Origin: DASYYE01 sp035946955
GTDB taxonomy: Bacteria; Actinomycetota; Actinomycetes; Streptosporangiales; Streptosporangiaceae
Reading direction: 5' to 3'
Assembly (NCBI GenBank): GCA_035946955.1
Contig: DASYYE010000503.1
Coordinates: 1 to 21,587, forward strand
DNA length: 21,587 nt
The notes beneath the pieces are model-generated. The model made no database searches, was not told where the DNA came from, and saw only the letters and a program-made list of their open reading frames with translations. Shown one piece after another: positions 1 to 8,400 of this stretch. Positions within the stretch are counted from its first letter, which is position 1, and the number at the start of each line of letters is the position of its first letter. Both the position numbers and the translations under genes were made by a program.

Positions 1-1
1 C

Positions 2-160
2 GCCGACCCCGCGTCGCACGTGTGGTCGACGTCGGACCCCTCTGTGGCGTCGGTGAACCCGGTAACCGGCCAGGTAACGGCCCGCAGTCCCGGGCAGGCA
101 ACGGTCACGGTCTCGTCGGGGATGCTGACCGCCTCGGCCACGCTCATCGTGACGGGGTAG
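2..160 (+). CDS. 3' end of a protein with a BIG2 (bacterial Ig-like group 2) domain, partial
   Basis: The window opens inside a reading frame that runs from base 2 to a TAG at 158-160 and encodes 52 residues. They fit the second half of a BIG2 fold: a Trp near the start followed by SDPSVASVNPVTGQVTA, then a PGQATVTVS strand and a last strand ending in VTG. BIG2 domains are Ig-like beta-sandwiches of secreted or surface proteins, where they act as spacers or adhesive modules. The protein ends directly after this domain, so it is a C-terminal appendage. The rest of the gene, and its enzymatic or binding function, lies left of the window. The next gene starts 29 bp downstream on the same strand. 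Domain assignment is fairly sure; the parent protein is unknown. Confidence 0.72.
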   Translation, partial: ADPASHVWSTSDPSVASVNPVTGQVTARSPGQATVTVSSGMLTASATLIVTG

Positions 161-189
161 GTCCGGCGGGCCGCGGGAAGAGAACAGGC

Positions 190-1043
190 ATGTGCCGGTT
201 GTTTGGCCTGACCGCTGGGCGCCAGCCTGTCACGGCAACGTTCTGGCTGCTGGATGCACCCGACTCACTGGAGGTGCAAAGCCGGCGCAACGCCGATGGC
301 AGCGGCATCGGGTTCTTCGACTCCGCCGGCAGGCCGGTTTGGACAAGCAGCCAGAACCAGCGTTCCGCGATGAGGAGTTCATCCGCGAGGCCAAGCAGGC
401 CGAGTCGGTGACCTTTGTCGCGCATGTCCGCTGGGCAACCGCGGGCGGCCGGACAGTCCCCAACACCCACCCGTTCGCGATACATGGCCGGATCATGGCG
501 CACAACGGCGGGATCGGTGAACTGGCCCGGCTGGAGGCCCAGTTGGGCGACTATGCCGGCCTGGTGGCCGGCGACACGGACTCCGAGCGGTACTTCGCCC
601 TGATCACCCAGCAGACCGACGCGCACGGTGGCGACGTCGGGGCGGGCATCGCCACTGCCGCCACGTGGATTGCCGCTAACCTGCCGGTGTCATCCCTGAA
701 CACTGTCGTCGCCGCGCCAGGTGAGTTGTGGGCCCTGCGTTACCCGGACCAGCACGCGCTGCACATCCTCGAGCGTGCCGCTGGCCCCGGCCAGCGCCCC
801 AGCGGGCCAGCGGGCCTGCGCGTGCGCAGCGCCACGTCCTCGGTCCAGGTACCAGCCCTTGACTCAGTCCCATCTGTCGTAGTGGCTTCGGAGGAACTCG
901 ACGGCGAAAGCGGCTGGCGCATGCTCGCCCCCGGCGAACTCGTGCACGTCCGCCCAGACCTGACCATCGAGTCAGCCGTGGTGGTGACGAGACCACCGGC
1001 ACGCCTGGTACCGGTCAGCCAGAACGTCAACATCGATTCCTGA
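190..1043 (+). pseudogene. Class II glutamine amidotransferase (EgtC/YafJ-like), frameshifted
   Basis: The ATG at 190 begins MCRLFGLTAG, so after Met removal Cys2 is the N-terminal nucleophile typical of class II (Ntn) glutamine amidotransferases, which release ammonia from a gamma-glutamyl donor. The frame is good to about base 338 (FFDSAGRPV) and then becomes nonsense. The match resumes one frame over as LDKQPEPAFRDEEF and stays open to TGA at 1041-1043. The second part holds the other family marks: HVRWATAGG, NTHPF, the AHNGGI oxyanion loop and GDTDSERYF. One missing base in the TTT at 338-340 explains the break; restored, the protein would be about 284 residues, normal for stand-alone EgtC/YafJ-type domains. 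No other egt (ergothioneine) genes are visible, so the exact substrate is unknown. It ends 15 bp from a convergent GT2 gene. It is either a real pseudogene or a sequencing error. Confidence 0.8.
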
Positions 1044-1058
1044 ACGCCAAGGCAGGTC

Positions 1059-1823
1059 TTACGGTTGCGGGCCTGGCCCCTCCTGGGCAGCCTGGCCCTC
1101 GGGACCGGGCTGGGCGGGGTTCTGCCAGTAGCGGACCCACCGGTAGGGAACGATGCTGATCCGTAGCCCCCACAGCCTCAGCGCCCCCCACATGAGCGTC
1201 TTCAGCGCGAACACCAGCACCGGTTCGAGTTCCAGGCGGCGGGCGGACACGGCCACCCGAAGCTGGCGGGTGTAGCGGACACCGCCAACCAGGCTCCCGA
1301 CCTGGCGAATGAAGTAGGCATCCTCACCCGCCAGGATTTTCTCGTCGAAACCCTGGACCCGCTGGAACGCCGACTTGCGCACCGCGATCACGGAGCCGAC
1401 TCCCTGGTTGACGCCGATCCCATTACAGATTCTCAGGTAGAGGTCCAGGAACCAGTAGAATGCCCGGATAATAAATTTGTCGGAGAGTGGCACCAGTGCG
1501 CAGGTCACGAGGTTAACCGACGTATCGGAGAACTTCTCCGCGATGTGCTCGATGGCCTCTGGGCCGATCACCACATCAGCGTCGAGAAAGAGGATCAGCG
1601 GCTCGCAGGCGACGGCAGCCCCCGCGTTCCGCCCGTATCCAGGGCGTCCACCGCGGACCACGACGCAGCCCGCTTGCTTCGCGAGCTCTCCGGTCTGGTC
1701 CTCCGAATCATTGTCGGCCACAATTATCTCCGCGACCAGGGGCGATCGCTTGAGACTCTGAATAAGGGCTGGAATGAGCGGTTCCTCGTTCCAGGTCGGT
1801 ATCACCACCGAGAATTTAAGCAA
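1059..1823 (-). CDS. Glycosyltransferase family 2 with a C-terminal hydrophobic segment
   Basis: The 254-residue protein starts with the GT-A strand FSVVIPTWNEE, followed by VADNDSEDQTG and a GYGRNAGAA segment. The LFLDADV stretch at 78-84 carries the D81-x-D83 motif that binds the metal and nucleotide-sugar, and AGEDAYF at 165-171 supplies the usual ED catalytic-base position. This is a GT2 enzyme transferring a sugar from an NDP- or polyprenyl-phosphate donor. A hydrophobic stretch at about 200-222 and the basic tail suggest membrane association. The start is TTG at 1823: an in-frame stop lies six codons upstream, and the next GTG codons would cut into the first beta strand. Codons such as ATA, ATT, TTT and AAA are more common than in neighbours, hinting at acquisition. 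It is divergent from the glycosyltransferase at 2028. Acceptor and product cannot be read from sequence. Confidence 0.85.
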   Translation of the reverse strand: MLKFSVVIPTWNEEPLIPALIQSLKRSPLVAEIIVADNDSEDQTGELAKQAGCVVVRGGRPGYGRNAGAAVACEPLILFLDADVVIGPEAIEHIAEKFSDTSVNLVTCALVPLSDKFIIRAFYWFLDLYLRICNGIGVNQGVGSVIAVRKSAFQRVQGFDEKILAGEDAYFIRQVGSLVGGVRYTRQLRVAVSARRLELEPVLVFALKTLMWGALRLWGLRISIVPYRWVRYWQNPAQPGPEGQAAQEGPGPQP

Positions 1824-1855
1824 GCTGGTCTGTGTCTTTCACGCAAGGGAGCGGG

Positions 1856-1882
1856 CCCCACGGAGGCGTGAGCGGCGTGGGG
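1856..1882. repeat. 7-bp inverted repeat in the divergent glycosyltransferase gap
   Basis: CCCCACG at 1856-1862 and CGTGGGG at 1876-1882 are perfect reverse complements separated by 13 bases. The hairpin lies 33 bp upstream of the GT2 start, so it could fold in that gene's 5' leader or serve as an operator. A shorter pair, CCTCC/GGAGG, sits at 1912-1923. No convincing -35/-10 pair was found in 1824-2027. Chance occurrence in GC-rich DNA is possible. Confidence 0.3.
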
Positions 1883-2027
1883 TATAGTCTGCCTGGGCCG
1901 AGCGCCAGACGCCTCCGGGGAGGTTATAGGCACCAAAGGTCTCCGTTTGGTTATGGCGACTTGAGGAAATCGTGACGTCCCGGTGTCGTAGACCTGAACA
2001 TGCTGAGCGTGAGAAGGTCGGAAGGTA

Positions 2028-3134
2028 GTGGCCGCGGACGATCCGGCGGCAAAGGGTTCGGTGAAGATCGTGGCTACCGGCGTCTCGCACCGGGCTTCGG
2101 TAGTGATTGTCTCAGGCAGCATGGGATCCGGTCATGACCAGGTGGCCGCGGAGCTGAGCCGGCGCCTGGCGGCGCTGGGTATCCGGTCTGCCGTGATCGA
2201 CATCCTGCACTGCCTTCGGCCGGGCCTGGGTGCTGCGCTGCGGAGCGGCTACCATGCGACGGCGACCTTTGCCCCCTGGCTGCTGAACCTGGGGTTCCAG
2301 AGCACGCAGCCGGACCAGGCGGCCTCGTCAGACCTGCTGGCCCGCTGGGCCCAGCCGGCGCTGCGGCGCCGGCTGGGCGGCTCGGCGGTGGCGGTCTCGG
2401 TCCACCCGTTCGCGACCCAGGCGCTGGGCGCTTTGAAGTCCAGTGGCGGTTACCCAGGCCACACCCTGAGCTACCTGACGGACCCGGCGCCGCACACTAT
2501 GTGGCTCCACCCGTCGGTCGACCATCATCTGACGGTCACTGAACAGACCGCGCGCGTTGCGGCCGACACGTATCACGTCGACGTCGTGTGTGGCGGCCCG
2601 CTGGCCGCGCCGCGGTTCCGGGAGCCGGTCCCGGCCACCGAGCGTTCCCGGCTCCGACGTGAGCTGGGAGCGGACGACAGCGCGGTGCTGGCGCTGCTGA
2701 TGTCAGGAGCGCACGGGCTGGGGCAGGCCGGGCGGTCCGCCATCGCGGTCCGGGCGGCAGGGCTGCACCCGGTGGTGGTGTGTGGCCGTAACGAGGCCCT
2801 GCGCGCACGGATGGCCCGGCGAAACATAGCGGCGCTGGGCTGGCGCGACGATGTCCACAGGCTGATGGCGGCCGCCGATATCCTGGTCCACAATGCGGGC
2901 GGCCTGACTCTCACGGAGGCGCTGGTGGCGGGACTTCCAGCGCTGACGTTCCTGCCGGTCGCCGGGCACGGGGTGGCAAACGCACGGTTCCTGGACGAAC
3001 ACGGGATCGCGCCGTGGGCCCGCTCAGTGGCTGACCTGGCACACCACGGCCGGATCCTGGCCAAGCAGCGCCGTCTCCCGCTTCCGGCCGCGACCGAGAC
3101 CATGGCCGGGTTCGTCGCGAGCCTGTGCGCATGA
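2028..3134 (+). CDS. MurG/MGDG-synthase-like glycosyltransferase (GT-B fold)
   Basis: The 368-residue protein opens with VVIVSGSMGSGHDQVAAEL at about 25-43, the glycine-rich loop and GH pair of the MGDG synthase/processive diacylglycerol glucosyltransferase N-terminal domain. The second half resembles the GT28 C-terminal domain: a LMSGAHGLGQAG loop, a GWRDDVHRLMAAADILVHNAGGLTLTEAL block near 273-298 that binds the nucleotide sugar, then GLPALTFLPVAGHGVANA. Members transfer a sugar from UDP- or GDP-donors to a lipid acceptor at the inner membrane face. The GTG at 2028 is used; GTG at 2061, with AAAGGG just upstream, is an alternative that would also keep the whole fold. Its TGA overlaps the MFS transporter start, so both are probably translated together. 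The acceptor lipid is unknown. Confidence 0.78.
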   Translation: MAADDPAAKGSVKIVATGVSHRASVVIVSGSMGSGHDQVAAELSRRLAALGIRSAVIDILHCLRPGLGAALRSGYHATATFAPWLLNLGFQSTQPDQAASSDLLARWAQPALRRRLGGSAVAVSVHPFATQALGALKSSGGYPGHTLSYLTDPAPHTMWLHPSVDHHLTVTEQTARVAADTYHVDVVCGGPLAAPRFREPVPATERSRLRRELGADDSAVLALLMSGAHGLGQAGRSAIAVRAAGLHPVVVCGRNEALRARMARRNIAALGWRDDVHRLMAAADILVHNAGGLTLTEALVAGLPALTFLPVAGHGVANARFLDEHGIAPWARSVADLAHHGRILAKQRRLPLPAATETMAGFVASLCA

Positions 3135-4390
3135 GCAGCGGCGGATACGCCACGGACCTCAGCTCACCGCCTCACCCGGGTACTCAGGCCGTGCGATTGC
3201 AGGCGCTGCTCGCGGTCGCCAATGGCGCCCTGTTCGCTGCATACGCCGGAGTGAACGCGATTCTGGTGCCCACGAGGATCGCGGCGATGGACCCGCACCA
3301 CAAGGTCACCGATGTGGCGGTGGTGGCCGGGCTCAGCGCGGTCTGTGCAATGGTGGCCAACCCGGTGGGCGGTGCCCTGTCCGACCGGACCGTGTCCCGC
3401 TTCGGCAAGCGCCGCCCGTGGCTGGTTGGCGGCGCGTGTGGGGCTCTGGCGGGGATGGGGTTGCTGGCCATTGCCGGCTCGCTGCCGATGCTGGTACTGG
3501 CGCAGTGCCTCACCCAGGCGATGCTGAACGTCTTCCAGGCGGCGCTGACCGCGATCGTGCCAGACCGGATCCCCGTCAGCCGCCGCGGCACGGTGTCGGC
3601 GGTGATCGGGGTCGCGGTCGCCGTCGGGACCGCGGGCGGCACCGCGGGGGCGGCGGTGCTGGAGCCGTCGCGGCTTGCCTTCGGCTTGCTGGGCCTGGCG
3701 GTGCTGGTGGCGGCGCTGCTGATGGCGCGGCTGCCCGAGCCACCCAGCGGTGAGGTGACGGCACAGCCTGGTGAGGACACGGCCAACTCGGGCGGTCTGG
3801 TCCGCTGGCTGTCGATGCTCCGCCACGGGGACCTCGCCTGGGTGTTCGCGGGGCGGGCGGCGATGATCCTCAGCTACAACCTGGTCTTCGTGTACCTGCT
3901 GTACATCGTGGCCGACTACGTACGCAAACCCGCGGGCCTGTCCGCCGCGCGGGGCGTGGCCGTCCTCACGGTGATCAGCGTCGTCACCTCGATCGTGGCG
4001 ATCATCACCGGGGGAGTGCTGTCGGACCGGCTGCGCCGGTACCGCGTGTTCGTGTTCGCGGCCGGACTGCTCGGCGGCACCGCGATGGTCCTGCCCGCGG
4101 TCTCACCCAGCTGGCACGTGATCCTGGCGTGCGCCGCCATCGAAGGGCTCGCGATCGGGGCCTACCTGGCGGTCGATACGGCGCTGGTGACCCTGGTCCT
4201 CCCGAATGCCAGGACCGCCGCCCGGGACCTGGGGGTGGTGAACATCGCGAACGCGGGCCCTCCTGTCCTGGCCCCATTCATCGCCTCGACGATCGTGCTG
4301 GGTGCGGGCTACCGGGCGGTGTTCATCGGTAGCGCCGCGATCGCCCTCCTCGCCTCGGTGACGATATGGCGGGTACGCGGCGTACGTTAG
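3131..4390 (+). CDS. MFS transporter, 12 predicted transmembrane segments
   Basis: The 419-residue, strongly hydrophobic protein shows two related halves. The loop after helix 2 carries an MFS motif A, GALSDRTVSRFGKRRP at about 81-96, and the second half repeats it as GGVLSDRLRRYR near 295-304. This is the layout of 12-TM major facilitator secondary transporters driven by a proton or cation gradient. A start at ATG 3131 makes an ATGA overlap with the upstream glycosyltransferase stop, typical of translational coupling; GTG at 3125 is an alternative adding two residues. No Shine-Dalgarno is evident, fitting re-initiation. Coupling to a glycolipid-type glycosyltransferase suggests a sugar, glycoside or glycolipid substrate, but this is inference only. 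The stop overlaps the convergent GT14 gene by 4 bp. Confidence 0.82.
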   Translation: MSSGGYATDLSSPPHPGTQAVRLQALLAVANGALFAAYAGVNAILVPTRIAAMDPHHKVTDVAVVAGLSAVCAMVANPVGGALSDRTVSRFGKRRPWLVGGACGALAGMGLLAIAGSLPMLVLAQCLTQAMLNVFQAALTAIVPDRIPVSRRGTVSAVIGVAVAVGTAGGTAGAAVLEPSRLAFGLLGLAVLVAALLMARLPEPPSGEVTAQPGEDTANSGGLVRWLSMLRHGDLAWVFAGRAAMILSYNLVFVYLLYIVADYVRKPAGLSAARGVAVLTVISVVTSIVAIITGGVLSDRLRRYRVFVFAAGLLGGTAMVLPAVSPSWHVILACAAIEGLAIGAYLAVDTALVTLVLPNARTAARDLGVVNIANAGPPVLAPFIASTIVLGAGYRAVFIGSAAIALLASVTIWRVRGVR

Positions 4391-5328
4391 CGGGCGGGGC
4401 CGCTTGACTCTGCCGGAGCTGAGTGATGCCGGTCCAGTTCGTCGAGCACACCCGGGTGCTGGTCTGCGTCGAATTTGCGGGCGAACAGCTTGTGGCTGGC
4501 CAGCAGCGGGCCGAGGTCGGCCTCACTGAGGACCCGCGGGTGCCAGCGGTCCCAGCACTGGAAGTGCAGATCGTCCTGTACGAGCTGATCGCGGAATGGC
4601 GAGGCGTCGAACAGCATCTGAAAGTAGTTCTCGGCCGGGATCAGGGCACGGGAAAAGAACCGCTGCACCTCGGGGCGACGGTCGCCATAGTCAAGCACCC
4701 ACTGGGCCGCCGGGCGGTGCATCGCCCACCAGGCGCTGCCCTGGCGCAGGCGCAGGCCGCCCGGGATCCGGGCCAGCCCGGGGATCCCCCAGTGCCACCA
4801 TCCGGGCAGCGGGACCAGGTACCGGCCCACCCGGTAGTAGCGCAGCCGCAGCCTCAGCAGGTTCCCGTCCCAGTACCAGGTGTCGTTGCCCTGACGGCCA
4901 TCAGCCGGCCACGGATCGCGCGACGCCGAAGAGAACATGAACGATGCGTCGGCATGGGCCGCGAGGAACCCACGGATCTCGGACTGTGACTTGATCGGGT
5001 AGTCCTGCCCGCTGAGCAGGACCGCATGGCTCCAATGGCCCAGCTCGAATGCCAGCCCGAGCGCGGACCGGGCCGCCCGCACCTCACCGAACCCGCCCCA
5101 GTGAATCGCGAACCGCTGACGGCACAAGCGCACGTTCGGCCCGGTCAGGTCGGCTAGGGCCTGCTCGAACGGTGCCTGGTCCGATTTCGCGTCGATGTGC
5201 ACCAGCACCAGGTCCTGGGGATGGTGCAGCCTCCGGACCAGGCGCGCGAGCTGATCCGGGAGCTTGTGCGCGAGGATGATGTAGGCGAGGGATTGCCCAT
5301 CAGTGGGCATCGGGATGATCCTCCGCAT
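4387..5328 (-). CDS. GT14 family (core-2/I-branching type) beta-glycosyltransferase
   Basis: The 313-residue protein carries GT14 landmarks: LAYIILAHKLPDQLARLVRRL at the start, VLVHIDAKSD, the IHWGGFGEVRAA block at 75-86, and LLSGQDYPIKS at 104-114, which matches the LSGxDYPL signature of core-2/I-branching enzymes. QGSAWWAMHR follows near 196-205, then PAENYFQ with Glu233 in the place of the catalytic base. Eukaryotic relatives add beta-1,6-GlcNAc; bacterial homologues are mostly uncharacterised and include plain beta-xylosyl/glycosyl transferases. No signal peptide or transmembrane helix is seen, so the enzyme is probably cytoplasmic. ATG at 5328 is taken; ATG at 5310 would also preserve the domain. 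It follows the GH95-like gene on the same strand by 101 bp and may share its transcript. Its stop TAA (4387-4389) overlaps the MFS stop TAG (4388-4390). Confidence 0.82.
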   Translation of the reverse strand: MRRIIPMPTDGQSLAYIILAHKLPDQLARLVRRLHHPQDLVLVHIDAKSDQAPFEQALADLTGPNVRLCRQRFAIHWGGFGEVRAARSALGLAFELGHWSHAVLLSGQDYPIKSQSEIRGFLAAHADASFMFSSASRDPWPADGRQGNDTWYWDGNLLRLRLRYYRVGRYLVPLPGWWHWGIPGLARIPGGLRLRQGSAWWAMHRPAAQWVLDYGDRRPEVQRFFSRALIPAENYFQMLFDASPFRDQLVQDDLHFQCWDRWHPRVLSEADLGPLLASHKLFARKFDADQHPGVLDELDRHHSAPAESSGPAR

Positions 5329-5429
5329 GGTGGACCGGGTGCGACGCTTCGACCACCATGATGGCCCACGGACCCGGGCCGGCGTGTGGGGCGGTGATGG
5401 CTGGACGGTGGTGAGCGCTGGTTACGGAC

Positions 5430-8400
5430 TCACGGGGTGAACAGGCCGAGGTTGGCCGCATCGCCGATGGCCTGATACCCGGCGTCGTTGGGGTGCAGGT
5501 GGTCGCCGCTGTCATAGGCCGGCAGGTACCACGTCGGGTCTGCCGGGTTGTGTGTCGCGCCGTCCTGATCGATCACTCCGTTGCAGCCGTTATGCCCGCC
5601 GCGGATCCACGAGTTGACCGCCTCGCGCGCGTTCTCCCCGGACTGGTTCCAGTAGAAAGCCCCCTGATACGGGGTGAGCGTCGAGCAGATGAACTTGATG
5701 CTGTGGCGGTGCGCCATAGTGATCAGCTCCCGGATGCCGGCGATCAACTGCGCGGCGGCCGGTTGCGGGCTGGTCGAGCCAAGGTCATTGATCGGGTCGT
5801 CGGAGAAGATCACCCAGCGGACGCCTGGCTGGCCGAGCACGTCGCGGTCGAAGCGGTGGATCGCGCTCGGCCCGCTGCCGTCGACCAGTAGCCGGTTGCC
5901 GCTGATGCCCTCGTTGAGCACGCCGATGGTCTTGCCCGCCGTGTTGAGCCGCGAGGCGAGAACGTCCGTCCAGCGGTTGTTGCCGTCGACGGTGGAGGCG
6001 TATCCGTCGGTGATCGAAGCGCCGAGCGCGACGACCGAGCCCAGCGACTTCGCGTTCTGTACCTCCAGGCTGGACAGGAAGTAGTAGTTGTTCTCGGTCT
6101 GCGCGCTGGGCAGACTGGCCGCGCCGCTCACGTCGCCGGAGGCGATGTACGTGGTGGACATGGAGAACTGGTGGTAGGTGGACGCCCCGGTGTTATCCGG
6201 TAGGTAGAAGGTGATCGCGATGTCCGTCAGGGCCGGGACTGCCAAGCCGATGGTCTGGCTGGTGCGGGTGCCCCCGGCCGGGATGGTGACCGTGCCCGAC
6301 CCCCCAAAGGTAACCCTGTGGTCGGTTCCGGTGACGATCGCCGAACCCGGGCCAGCTCGCGCGATGTGTACGTCGCTGACGGTCAGCGGCGCGGTGCCGA
6401 AGGCGTTGGACAGTCGCAGGCGGGCGTCGGTGCCGCTGATGCTGGTGTGCACGATCTGGCGGATCGTCTGCCCGTCGAACGTGTCACCGCCGCCTTCCGG
6501 CGCCGTCGCCCACGTTCCGGTCCAGGAAACGCTGGCGGGATTCGCCGCGGCCGACGTGGCCTCCGTCGCGGAGGTACGGCTCGGGATGCGCGTGTTCGCG
6601 GTGGCGATGGTCGTGGTTGCGCCCGAAGAACCCGAGGCCGCGTCCAGGCCGATCTGCTCGCTGCCCAGGTGCTTGGCCGAGGTCGCCTTGGTGCCGGTGA
6701 CCTGTGCGAACGGCAGCGAGGTGGTGGGTGAGGCGGGCTGCTCGATCAGGTAGGAATCACCGGCCTTCACCGGGATGCCGAACGTGGTGGCGCTGGTCGG
6801 GGAGACGACGACGGCACTGGTGGACCCGTTGACCACTTCGGCCTGCTGGCCCGGCCAGGGGTTGCGCACAGTCATCGTCCGGGTGGTGCCGGCCTGGATC
6901 GCGGCCGTGGCGATGACGCCGCCCTCGACCTGGACATCCACCTTCGAGCCGCTCTGGATGTAGACGGTGCCCGAGGCGTCCCAGCCGGACGGCCAGGCCG
7001 GTGCGATGCGCAGGACTCCGTCGTAGTCGGTGGCCAGGGCTTCGTCGATGGCGGTGGCGACGGTGGAGGACTGCTCTATGTAGGGCTCGTCGCCGGGGGT
7101 GGCGTTGAACAGGTTGGCCAGCCCGCAGATGTAGGCCTGGTAGTGCTCGGTGTTGGTGGTGAGGTCGGCGGCGAGCTGGCCGGGCATGTCGAGGCGGGCG
7201 GCGTCGACGGCGTCGAAGCTCCAGTCCGGGTTGTTCTGGTTGGGCCGGGAGTCATAGGTCCGGTCCGCGAGCGCGGTGAGGTTGTCGCCGCCCACGACCG
7301 TGCTGTCGCCGATCACCCCGTAGGGCCAGACCGGCTCCATGCCGATGTTCTCGCCGTTGTGCAGGGCCGCCGATGGCTGGAAGGAGTTTGCGATCACGTC
7401 GTTGCCCTGGGCGTCGACCGCGGCGGTCGAGGCCGCGGATGTCGGCTGCGGATTGAGCAGTTGCTGTCTGGTCGCCTCGTCCGTGCGGGCGTACGGCCCG
7501 ATCTCCTTAACGGCGGTACGTAGTTGCGACACCAGTGACGCGTCGGTCTTCAGCAGGGTCGCGGCCCTGATCGTAGCCGGGAACAATGCCTGATCAGAGG
7601 CCATGTCCGTGGTCGGGTCCGGCACGGACCACTGGGTCTCGTGTGCGTTCGCGACCGCGTGCAGGTAGGCGTCAGAGCCCACGCTCTGGTACGCCAGCAG
7701 GAACGTGGCCGCCTGCCTCATCACCGGGTAGTACTTCCGCAGGAACGCAAGTCTGGTGGTCTCCTGGTACTGGTGCCAGATCCACAGCGCGATCTCCGCG
7801 CCGGAGGTGACCGTCTCCGCGTTGTAGCTGGGGTTGGAGGCCAGGGCGCAGGAAGCGTTCTGCGAGGTGTTGCCGCCGTTGTAGTAGCCGTTGCCGTTGA
7901 ACCGCATGGTCTCCGGCACGCACGCTCCCGCCTTGCCGCCCATCTGCGCCCTGGTCCACGACTCGATAGCAGGCAAGTCAGCGAGGTACATGTCGAAGAT
8001 CGGCAGGTTGAGGCTGAACCTGCCGGCAGAGAGGTTCGCGGCGATCTGGCCGCGCAAGTTCCACAGCCAGTACCCGGCGGGGTACCAGTCCTGCTGGTCC
8101 TGGTCATAGGCGAACATGTCCGCGACACCGGCCTGGCTGCCCGGGTAGTCCCCGCCGTGTATGGAGGCAGCTTCGGCATACAGGTAGATGGTGCGCAGGT
8201 TCTCCAGGTACTGGGCCGTGCCGTCGGAGGAGTCCAGCTCGACCAGGCCGGTGTGCGCCCAGTACTTGTGCCACCAGGCGGACTGCGTGGCCAGCAGCGA
8301 GGACGTGGCAGCGGTCGTGTCGCCGCCGACCAGGGCTGCTGTGGTGGCCGCCGGGTCTCCGCCGGTCCACTTCGGTGCCGCGACGATGACGCGGAACGAG

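Noticed and set aside
335..345. Programmed -1 frameshifting in the amidotransferase gene
   Set aside because: Re-reading one T would restore the frame, but there is no slippery heptamer or downstream stimulatory structure, and this family is not known for recoding.
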